Positions 14,464-20,914 of a DNA stretch of 22,674 nucleotides are shown piece by piece. Source of the stretch: an uncultured Rickettsiales bacterium (GTDB lineage Bacteria > Pseudomonadota > Alphaproteobacteria > Rs-D84); assembly GCA_900549365.1 (NCBI GenBank), contig UROD01000008.1, forward strand, positions 1 to 22,674. The letters run 5' to 3'. A program made the translations under genes and the position numbers. Within the stretch, counting starts at the first letter, position 1, and each line of letters starts with the position of its first letter. The notes beneath the pieces are model-generated. The model ran no database searches. It was not told the origin of the DNA and saw nothing but the letters and a program-made list of their open reading frames with translations.

Positions 14464-15225
14464 ATGTTAGCGTCTGTTTATGCGCCAAAAGATTTCAAAC
14501 GCCTGCGTGCGTCGGGCGATTTGGTGGCACGTTGTTTTGATTATATTACACCATATATTCAGGCGGGTATTTCCACCGGCGAAATTGACCGTATGGTTGC
14601 GTCGTGGTTGCACGCGAATGGTGCACGTTCATCTGATTTAGGGTACGAGGGGTATCCAAAAAGCATCTGCACATCGGTCAATGATGTTATTGTGCATGGA
14701 ATCCCCAGTGACGATTGTATTTTGAAAGACGGCGATATTGTCAACGTCGACCTGACCGCGGAATACAAGGGGTTTCATGGCGATATGTCACGTATGTTTA
14801 TGATTGGCCATGTTACGCCCCGTGCGCGCGAATTGGTTCAAACATGCCAAGATGCACTGAATGCTGCCATCGCCGTTTGCGCCCCAGGTGTGCCATTGTC
14901 TGAAATCGGCAAAACCATAGAGGCCGTTGTTAAACCACACGGTTTCTCAATCTCGCGCGATTTTGTTGGTCATGGTATTGGCAAGGTTATGCATGATGAC
15001 CCACAAATCTATCATTTTTATGATCCAATGTGGGACAGGGTAAAAATGGTTCCTGGGTTGGTGTTCACAATTGAACCAATGATAAATACTGGTCGCCCAG
15101 AATGCAAAATTGACGCAGACGGTTGGACAGCGCGCACGGTCGATGGCGGTTTGTCCGCCCAGTGGGAACACACGTTGGGCATCACCGAAGACGGTGTTAC
15201 AATTTTCACTGAACGTATGATGTAA
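14464..15225 (+). CDS. map: Methionine aminopeptidase, type I
   Basis: The enzyme removes the first methionine from new proteins. The 253-residue protein contains all five metal ligands of the family: D96 (NVDLT), D107 (HGDMSR), H170 (GHGIG), E204 (FTIEPM) and E235 (WEHTLG). The substrate-contact His is in IVHGIP (H78). It has no N-terminal extension or zinc-finger. A good ribosome binding site (AAGGAAC) precedes the ATG. It is the third gene of the lptE-holA-map-radC operon. Confidence 0.96.
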   Translation: MLASVYAPKDFKRLRASGDLVARCFDYITPYIQAGISTGEIDRMVASWLHANGARSSDLGYEGYPKSICTSVNDVIVHGIPSDDCILKDGDIVNVDLTAEYKGFHGDMSRMFMIGHVTPRARELVQTCQDALNAAIAVCAPGVPLSEIGKTIEAVVKPHGFSISRDFVGHGIGKVMHDDPQIYHFYDPMWDRVKMVPGLVFTIEPMINTGRPECKIDADGWTARTVDGGLSAQWEHTLGITEDGVTIFTERMM

Positions 15226-15245
15226 ACGGGGGCGGGCGTACAACA

Positions 15246-15926
15246 ATGGCGGGTTCGGACAATGATTTTCATATGGGACATCGCGAACGCCTGCGCCAGA
15301 AATTCTTGGACGGCAAATTGGCCGATTATGAATTACTGGAAATGCTGTTGGGCTATGCAATACCACGTCGCGATGTGCGGCCGTTGGCACGCGCGTTGAT
15401 GGCACATTTTGGTGGTATTCACCAAATCTTGGCTGCGCCGTTGGACAAATTGGTTGCATTCCGTGGTGTGGGGCGCAACACTGCAATTTTCTTGAAATCA
15501 ATAAATCAGATTATGGCAACCGGATATCGTGAAAAATTGACCGAGCAACCAATCTTTCGCGATGCGACGGCGGTTGCAAATTATTGTCGTACGATATTGT
15601 CTGGTAAAACAACCGAAGAAATGCATGTGTTTTATCTGGGCTCTGAATTATGCATGTTGGCGGACGATGTGCACAGTTGTGGTACAAATGACGAAGCGGT
15701 CGTGTATCCGCGTGAAATTCTGAAACGTGCGCTGGTACTGAACGCGCGCAGTGTTGTTTTGGTGCACAACCACCCAACACCAAACAAATCGTTTTCAACC
15801 GCCGACATAGAAATCACAACCACGGTCAAAAATTTACTGGCCGCGGCGGGAATAGAATTGTTTGATCATTTTGTTGTGTCGGGAACTATCGTATATTCGG
15901 CACGTAATATGTTTTTGTTAAAATAA
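15246..15926 (+). CDS. radC: RadC family JAMM/MPN-domain protein
   Basis: The 226-residue protein has a short helix-hairpin-helix region (AFRGVGRNTAIFLK, about 71-84) and then a JAMM metalloprotease-like domain with the HNHP motif. Ligands are H174, H176 and D187 with S184 between, and a conserved acidic residue in TTEEMHV (124-125). Despite its name, RadC has no proven general role in DNA repair; the biochemical function is unresolved. The first 10 residues may be variable, because the ribosome binding site is weak. The last 9 bases overlap, tail to tail, with the minus-strand gene ending at 15918, so the two have no room for a separate terminator. Confidence 0.92.
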   Translation: MAGSDNDFHMGHRERLRQKFLDGKLADYELLEMLLGYAIPRRDVRPLARALMAHFGGIHQILAAPLDKLVAFRGVGRNTAIFLKSINQIMATGYREKLTEQPIFRDATAVANYCRTILSGKTTEEMHVFYLGSELCMLADDVHSCGTNDEAVVYPREILKRALVLNARSVVLVHNHPTPNKSFSTADIEITTTVKNLLAAAGIELFDHFVVSGTIVYSARNMFLLK

Positions 15927-16541
15927 ATCCGCAACATCGCATACAACGCGCATTTGCTGTGCGTCAGATGCATTCAGTTCGCCATGTTGAAACGTGTATG
16001 TTGTTTTTGTCGCCATTGTTGGGGTTAGCCACGTGTCCGCCCATTCGCGCGAAATAATATCAATCTTGAACACAGGTCGAAAAACAAAGCGCAATTTGCG
16101 CAGGGCACATTCTGCCCCTTCGGTTGTGCGGAATCCATCGGGCGTGATATCTGTATAACCATTCTTGGTATTTAATTCCAATTTATATTCATAATAGAAA
16201 TGGTCTGTACCGTTTTCAATGCGGGTGCGTGTTATGCGGTCAATACGGCCATCAGAATTTATATCGCGGTTGAATACATCAATGCTGGCAATGCCCGCCC
16301 CATATTCGTCCAGTTCGCCCGCTGTTGCTGCATCAGCCACGCCCAGCCCGTCGTTAAATTCGCCGTTTGCATTACGTATTGGCATTGTGTTGTCTGTAAC
16401 AGCGGTTGGGGATACAACGGTGTTGGTATTGGTTGTAAATGGATTTTTCCCACCTAATAAAATGTACAGCATAACCCCAATCGCCACCAGCATAATGGCG
16501 AACATAATATTGAATCCGATACTGCCGCGTTGTGTGTTCAT
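15918..16541 (-). CDS. Single-TM protein with calcium-loop-like motif
   Basis: This 207-residue protein has a short N-terminal tail, one membrane segment (about 12-30) and a Thr/Asn-rich linker. The extracytoplasmic domain contains DINSDGRID (93-101), which matches the DxNxDG-x-x-D pattern of EF-hand-like or dockerin-like calcium loops. A pair of Cys (C143 region and near the C-terminus) could form a disulfide. No family is recognised. The N-terminus resembles a pseudopilin (TQRGSIGFNIMFAIML, with hydrophobic residues directly after), but the cleavage-site Gly-Phe-Thr-Glu pattern is not intact. It is the third gene of the minus-strand cluster, 3 bases from its neighbour, with AGAGGA as ribosome binding site. 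Confidence 0.75.
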   Translation of the reverse strand: MNTQRGSIGFNIMFAIMLVAIGVMLYILLGGKNPFTTNTNTVVSPTAVTDNTMPIRNANGEFNDGLGVADAATAGELDEYGAGIASIDVFNRDINSDGRIDRITRTRIENGTDHFYYEYKLELNTKNGYTDITPDGFRTTEGAECALRKLRFVFRPVFKIDIISREWADTWLTPTMATKTTYTFQHGELNASDAQQMRVVCDVADLF

Positions 16542-16544
16542 GAA

Positions 16545-17801
16545 TTATTCCTCTATGATGCGTCCTGCTTCCCAGCCCTCAATCGCGCGAATTGCGTCAA
16601 CCACACGGGACAGTTCGCCATCGCTTAGATCGCTGATGCGACGATTGATGTTCAGCCCCGTAATCTGCTGAATCCGTCTGTGATACGCCGCGGTGTTGTT
16701 TTCAGACGGTGGTGCATATCGCGTGATTGCGCGCGCAATGGTCAGGTTATTGTATGATTGCCCGCGCAACAGCGAAGAAATCGCCCGCGTACCCGTTTCT
16801 TCGTCGGGAAATACGGCAAAACCACCCGCCTGACCAATCGCACCCGCATTGCGTGAAAATTCAGAATAACGAATGTTCCCTGGGTTCAGGTTTCGCCACG
16901 CGCGCGTGCCACCCGTGCGACGAACGCGACGTCCATCGGCGGCCGTGTACACAACATCACGCCCCAATGCCACAGCCGACGTATATTCTTGTTCTGATGG
17001 ATTGCTGGGGTGATGCGCAGACGGATTGTTTGCGGTCGCATCGCGTTGGGACGGTGCTGGTATCAGACGGTCGCGCAGTTCGTCAACCGATGGTATATTT
17101 TCAATCGGCAATCCGCCATTTGGCAATTTATTAAGTACATCATCATCAGTTTTTATCTGGTCACGTGGTATTGTCAGTGTGCCATCGGGTGCGCGACGCA
17201 GTATGTCTAATAATTTGTCTTTGTCCGTGTCCGATAATTTTTGTGAAATTGGTATAAATTTGTCATCGGCATCATCGGGGATACTAATTTCATCGCTGAT
17301 AACAGTATTGTCGGTTGACGTGTTGTCATGGTCGTCATCTGTGTTATTTGTCGTGACATTTGCGCGCACCACGCCGGAATCATATATATCAATACTTTCG
17401 TATAAATCAGTTTGCTGGGGTGACATTTTTTTCTGGCGCATGTCCAGCATTTCATTGACCGTATTAATGTCTACTGCAACCGTTTGACATCCGCGTGCAA
17501 ATAAATCACCGCCGTATATCATATTCAGTATTGCGCCAGCGGCGGCCAGCGTCCCAAACATAATTGTTAAATTACGCAGGTTTATAAATATGTTGTTTTT
17601 TGCCCCGCGTATCATTGATATGGCCCAGCCAAAAATCAACATACCCGTGATAAAGGTCAGAATAATCCATGCATATTCGGTAAAGGTCTGGAAACTGCGC
17701 AGAATGCAAGATGGGTCTTCGATGTACAGGTTTGCACCATCCGTTCCCAAAACGCGGAATCCGGCATTGGACAGCAATCTAATAATCGTTGCAGTTTCCA
17801 T
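16545..17801 (-). CDS. Two-TM protein fused to P5-like peptidoglycan hydrolase domain
   Basis: The 418-residue protein has two membrane segments (about 43-64 and 77-96) joined by a short basic loop, a layout similar to VirB2-like subunits. A long acidic, Asn/Asp/Thr-rich linker (about 120-290) follows. The C-terminal domain (about 298-418) carries RNLNPGNIR, then GFAVFPDEETGTRA, then ITRYAPPSENNTAAY. This order (N-PGNIR, GFA-F-GxRA, APPsEN-T--Y) is that of phage structural protein P5-type muramidases found in prophages and mobile elements. It should act on peptidoglycan while tethered to the inner membrane. The domain call rests on motif recall, and the catalytic residue is not fixed by eye. 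It lies between two envelope proteins in the same direction. Confidence 0.78.
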   Translation of the reverse strand: METATIIRLLSNAGFRVLGTDGANLYIEDPSCILRSFQTFTEYAWIILTFITGMLIFGWAISMIRGAKNNIFINLRNLTIMFGTLAAAGAILNMIYGGDLFARGCQTVAVDINTVNEMLDMRQKKMSPQQTDLYESIDIYDSGVVRANVTTNNTDDDHDNTSTDNTVISDEISIPDDADDKFIPISQKLSDTDKDKLLDILRRAPDGTLTIPRDQIKTDDDVLNKLPNGGLPIENIPSVDELRDRLIPAPSQRDATANNPSAHHPSNPSEQEYTSAVALGRDVVYTAADGRRVRRTGGTRAWRNLNPGNIRYSEFSRNAGAIGQAGGFAVFPDEETGTRAISSLLRGQSYNNLTIARAITRYAPPSENNTAAYHRRIQQITGLNINRRISDLSDGELSRVVDAIRAIEGWEAGRIIEE

Positions 17802-17818
17802 GTGCGCTCATTCGTTGC

Positions 17819-18835
17819 CTATTTTTTCGATGCAACACCTGTAAAGAACCCTGGCATAGCAAAATTATCGTCGTTTGCGGCAATGCCCGCCCATCCGAAC
17901 AGGTCGCCCATCAGGCCAGTGTCGTCGCGCTTTGCCTTTTTGAATGGTAAAATGTTTTTCAGTTTTCCGATTTTACCGCGTGCCTCGGTCTTTTTTGGCG
18001 CGGGAATTTTGTCCTGATTTTCTGCAAATTCAGTCGCCAGCTGGGCCAATGTTGCGTCCGTATCATCGTCATCTGTGTGTGCTGCGTCATCTGTACTGTC
18101 AATGGGGGCAGGGGTGGCATCAAATTCATCATCTGTGATTTGTGCTGCTTCTTCGTCTGGGCGGTCTTCGCGCAGGGGCGTCATGCTTTCCAGTAATTGT
18201 TCCAGTGTTTTTTCAATTGGTTCTTCGGGCACTTCGTCGGTAATATCGGTGGTTGCGACCTGAACAGTATCGGTTTCTGTAATAACAGGTTCGGCAACTG
18301 CATATTCAGCGACATTGTTTTCAACGTGCTCTGTGACATTTTCAACAGGGGCTGCATTTTCTGTGGTGTCGGCAACCGCTGGTTCTGATTTTGATGTCAG
18401 TACGGACAGAATTGAACTGACATTCGCGGGCGCGTCCGTCACAACAACTGGTTCGGATTCAGTATCGACGACAACAGGCGTTTCTGGTTCTGCTGCCACT
18501 TCTTCGACCTTGGTCGCTTTTGCGGGACGTCCGCGTGATTTCTTTTTTGGTTTTTCTGATTCAATTTCCGGGGCAGGTTCTATATCAATAACAGGTTCGG
18601 GTATAATTTCTGGGGTAACCGTTTCCATAACTGGTGCGTCATCAATCGCAACGGTGGCGGGTTGTTCTGGTTCGGTGCTGGTCGCAGCCAAAGCATTGTC
18701 GCTATCCACTGGAACACCAAACAAAACCGTGTCAGAATCCAAACCCAATGTACCGCGTACCTCTTCAAACGCGGCGCGAATATCGGCCATATCAAAAATT
18801 TCACTGCCAGAAATATAGATTATTTTCGTTTTCAT
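17819..18835 (-). CDS. Acidic low-complexity protein with conserved ends
   Basis: The 338-residue protein begins with a compact segment (MKTKIIYISG, then an amphipathic helix FDMADIRAAFEEVRG). It continues with about 220 residues rich in Glu, Asp, Pro, Val, Ala and Thr, clearly disordered, with one basic KPKKKSRGRPAK patch like an AT-hook near residues 95-106. It ends in a Lys-rich then hydrophobic tail (GLMGDLFGWAGIAAND, MPGFF). No signal peptide or transmembrane helix is seen, so it is probably cytoplasmic. The start at 18835 has GGGGGAC upstream; an upstream in-frame ATG would include the -10 box. It is first in the cluster, 17 bases before the muramidase-like gene. I do not recognise the family; it may be a scaffold or adaptor. 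Confidence 0.72.
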   Translation of the reverse strand: MKTKIIYISGSEIFDMADIRAAFEEVRGTLGLDSDTVLFGVPVDSDNALAATSTEPEQPATVAIDDAPVMETVTPEIIPEPVIDIEPAPEIESEKPKKKSRGRPAKATKVEEVAAEPETPVVVDTESEPVVVTDAPANVSSILSVLTSKSEPAVADTTENAAPVENVTEHVENNVAEYAVAEPVITETDTVQVATTDITDEVPEEPIEKTLEQLLESMTPLREDRPDEEAAQITDDEFDATPAPIDSTDDAAHTDDDDTDATLAQLATEFAENQDKIPAPKKTEARGKIGKLKNILPFKKAKRDDTGLMGDLFGWAGIAANDDNFAMPGFFTGVASKK

Positions 18836-18863
18836 AAAAACTGTCCCCCAATAAACTAGGGTC

Positions 18864-18869
18864 ATTATA
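18864..18869 (-). promoter_or_regulatory. -10 box of the 18835-15918 cluster
   Basis: A perfect TATAAT on the minus strand lies 28 bases before the start codon. The -35 is weak. It faces a + strand promoter only a few bases away, so the two units may interfere. Confidence 0.5.
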
Positions 18870-18882
18870 TCACATTTTAGTG

Positions 18883-18911
18883 TTGAACGCATATAAAAAA
18901 TATCTTACACT
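18883..18911 (+). promoter_or_regulatory. Promoter of the zapA operon, possibly leaderless
   Basis: TTGAAC (18883-18888), a 17-base spacer and TACACT (18906-18911) predict transcription to begin at about 18918, which is the A of the start codon. The only Shine-Dalgarno-like bases (GGGA) are too near the ATG. Confidence 0.45.
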
Positions 18912-18917
18912 GGGAAT

Positions 18918-19127
18918 ATGGCAAATCTAAAACAGCAAATTTTTCAAGAATTAAACGCATTAGAAGATGCTGCCGCTGGCCTGCGCGGAACGGCTGTGGC
19001 CGCTGGTAAACAAACAGATTTAGAGGTTGCAATTTTAACCGAACAGGTTCGTACCCTGCGCGATAAAAACGCCCGTGCCGTTCAACTGATTGATAAATCT
19101 GTATCTATATTAAAGAAGTTAAAATGA
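18918..19127 (+). CDS. Small coiled-coil protein, candidate ZapA partner
   Basis: This 69-residue protein is almost wholly helical, with heptad-like spacing (LKQQIFQELNALEDA and DLEVAILTEQVRTLRDKN). Its stop overlaps the zapA start (ATGA), so the two are co-translated. In Caulobacter crescentus zapA is in an operon with a coiled-coil partner, ZauP, that acts with ZapA to focus the Z-ring. Gene order, size and coiled coil make this protein a plausible equivalent, but sequence identity cannot be judged here. The promoter predicts a leaderless or nearly leaderless message. Confidence 0.8.
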   Translation: MANLKQQIFQELNALEDAAAGLRGTAVAAGKQTDLEVAILTEQVRTLRDKNARAVQLIDKSVSILKKLK

Positions 19128-19402
19128 GTGTCGTTTCAATACCCATTGTGAACAAAAATTATCCCATGGGGTGCGAAGATGGCCAAGAATCGCGCCTGAT
19201 TGAACTGGGAAAAATGGTTGATATGCGTGCGCGCGAAATTTTAGATAAAATTGGCCCGCTGCCTGAAAATGCACTGTTGGCGACGCTGTGTATAGTTCTG
19301 GCGGACGAGGTGCACAACAGACCCGCCCCCGCTGCAACTGATGCGGACTTAAAGGAAATCTTGGCACGAATCCGTGAAATCAAGCATAAAATTGCACAAT
19401 AA
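19124..19402 (+). CDS. zapA: Cell division protein ZapA
   Basis: ZapA binds and cross-links FtsZ filaments at mid-cell. The 92-residue protein shows the family pattern: VSIPIVNKNYPMGCEDGQESRL at the N-terminal half, then VDMRAREI, then a C-terminal coiled coil (DLKEILARIREIKHKI). It overlaps the preceding coiled-coil gene by 4 bases. It has no other neighbour in the same direction and ends at a terminator. No 6S RNA was recognised beside it, although ssrS adjoins zapA in many proteobacteria. Confidence 0.94.
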   Translation: MSVVSIPIVNKNYPMGCEDGQESRLIELGKMVDMRAREILDKIGPLPENALLATLCIVLADEVHNRPAPAATDADLKEILARIREIKHKIAQ

Positions 19403-19403
19403 A

Positions 19404-19429
19404 AAACGCGCCCATTTGGACGCGTTTCT
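19404..19429. terminator. Terminator between zapA and the convergent gene
   Basis: AAACGCG (19404-19410) pairs with CGCGTTT (19421-19427), with two more C-G pairs and a 4-base loop, followed by CTTATT on the + strand and by A/T-rich sequence on the other side. It separates two convergent transcripts. Confidence 0.8.
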
Positions 19430-19431
19430 TA

Positions 19432-20568
19432 TTACATTGTATGTTGGGCAAATTCGCGCAACATAATGTTTTGCTGTGGCGCATATGCCAGCGCATTGTT
19501 CTGGTTTGGTATGTTTTTGGGCGCGGGCTCTTTGAAATAGCGACTGCGTACCAAATCCAACAACATAGGACGTGGCATATTGGAATAAACTGGGCACGGT
19601 TTAATCGTCGTATCATTGCGTTCCAAAAATGAAATCAATGCAGAATCAGGCATAGATTCAATACGCTGCCATTCTGCGGCATATTGGGTACGTGCAATTT
19701 TACGTGTGTCGGCGGCAAATACATTTGATACGTCCCATGTATTAAACAGGTCGCCGATAACTTCGCGATTATGTCCTGTATAGATATAGCGACCGTTTTC
19801 ATCTGGTACAAATTTTCCATTTTCAATACGGCCACGTCCCAACAGCATAATCATATGAAACAGGTTCTTGCTGCCGCGATAGCGGGGCACAACCAGCATC
19901 GTGCCAGCGGACAGTTCGTCTGCTGAAAAATTCTTGGTCGCAAATTCTGCGGCAACCGCATTTCGTACGGAATCAGGCGCGTTTTGTGCAACCTTGCGGC
20001 GGGTCATGTATTTGCCCAACGCGACGTTATATGCACTGTCAGATTCAAACATACGGCCATCATGAACGGCGTTTTGATATTCTGGGGCGGCATATTTTTT
20101 ACGCATTTGGGATTTGAACGTAATACATGCACGGCTGGCATCTGTCGGCACAATGGTCAGTGTATCGCCCATATCGCGCAATGCGCGGTTCAGTTGTGTG
20201 TATTGCCCGTAAACACAGTGATACCCAACTGGCGCACCTGGTAATTCTTGGCGAACCGCACTGCGGTATTTGGCCGTCCCCAGCAATGGTTTTAACTTTT
20301 GTTGGGCTGCCAACATATTGTCGACATATTTATCAACTAAATCGTCGGCCTTTTTGTCCAAAGACATCTGTTCCATTTGCGCCTTCATTTCTGGGTTTGC
20401 AATATCAATTATTGCATTAAAAGGTGTAATACAAGAATCCATTATCGCAATAGTATGCGTGCCGGTTGCTGTTTGTGCGCTGGCGCTAGAATTATTAGCA
20501 CGCGACAGACCCGCCAAAATAACAGACGCCGGAATCAGCACATATGGAACAATTTTTTTGAATGACAT
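19432..20568 (-). CDS. Exported protein, possible cysteine-peptidase fold
   Basis: The 378-residue protein has an N-terminal signal-like segment (KKIVPYVLIPASVILAG) with a probable cleavage site near AQTA or SRA, so it is expected in the periplasm or outside. Cysteines at 46, 118 and 148 and one near 325 may form disulfides. A Cys in YHCVYGQYTQLNRAL (C118) and a later His in LFHMIMLLGRG (H238), placed after a strand ending GTMLVVPRY, recall the Cys-then-His order of NlpC/P60 or CHAP cell-wall peptidases. The match is weak and is offered only as a hypothesis. A near-perfect ribosome binding site AAAGGAGG precedes the ATG, so expression is likely strong. The leader contains several hairpins. 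Confidence 0.7.
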   Translation of the reverse strand: MSFKKIVPYVLIPASVILAGLSRANNSSASAQTATGTHTIAIMDSCITPFNAIIDIANPEMKAQMEQMSLDKKADDLVDKYVDNMLAAQQKLKPLLGTAKYRSAVRQELPGAPVGYHCVYGQYTQLNRALRDMGDTLTIVPTDASRACITFKSQMRKKYAAPEYQNAVHDGRMFESDSAYNVALGKYMTRRKVAQNAPDSVRNAVAAEFATKNFSADELSAGTMLVVPRYRGSKNLFHMIMLLGRGRIENGKFVPDENGRYIYTGHNREVIGDLFNTWDVSNVFAADTRKIARTQYAAEWQRIESMPDSALISFLERNDTTIKPCPVYSNMPRPMLLDLVRSRYFKEPAPKNIPNQNNALAYAPQQNIMLREFAQHTM

Positions 20569-20914
20569 TTTTTACCTCCTTTGCAATCAAACATGCGCGC
20601 CCTGACCAAATATGGTCGGCGTTATGAATACTGTTTTTTGTTTTTGATTGGTTCACCGCGATACAAAAAATTCGCGATGTACATTCAGACAATTTGGAAA
20701 ACCAAATCGCCCCGACTTGCCATAATCTTTATCGGCAGCCCGCCCCATACGGGGAACCAAAGTTTGTATATACATATAATAGTTATGTATAACGAAAATT
20801 CAAGTGAAAAATTGAAAAAATATTAAATTTTTTAATGAATTTTTTCAGGTGGCTTACGAAAAAAGGATTTTTTCTGTTGTTATTTTTTTTCAAATGTTCT
20901 AAATTTCGGTGGAA
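20569..20914. other. Divergent intergenic region with a series of hairpins
   Basis: No gene is supported here; a + strand frame across 20581-20826 lacks protein-like character. The left part holds simple hairpins: 20598-20621 (CGCC-GACC with GGTC-GGCG), 20657-20676 (CGCGA/TCGCG), 20692-20707 (ATTTGG/CCAAAT) and 20743-20754 (CCCC/GGGG). On the minus strand a TTGAAT-16-TATTAT-like promoter near 20780-20806 could drive the exported-protein gene and place all of them in its leader. The right part (20760-20914) is AT-rich, with a TATAAT at 20775-20780 on the + strand that may serve parC. Confidence 0.5.

Noticed and set aside
18315..18818. Ser/Gly/Val-rich 167-codon + strand frame opposite the acidic protein
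   Set aside because: It is the mirror of a low-complexity coding sequence on the other strand (GAA/GTT/ACA-rich codons), with no ribosome binding site.
20581..20826. 81-codon + strand frame before parC
   Set aside because: It is covered by hairpins, has no ribosome binding site, and the product has no recognisable protein pattern.
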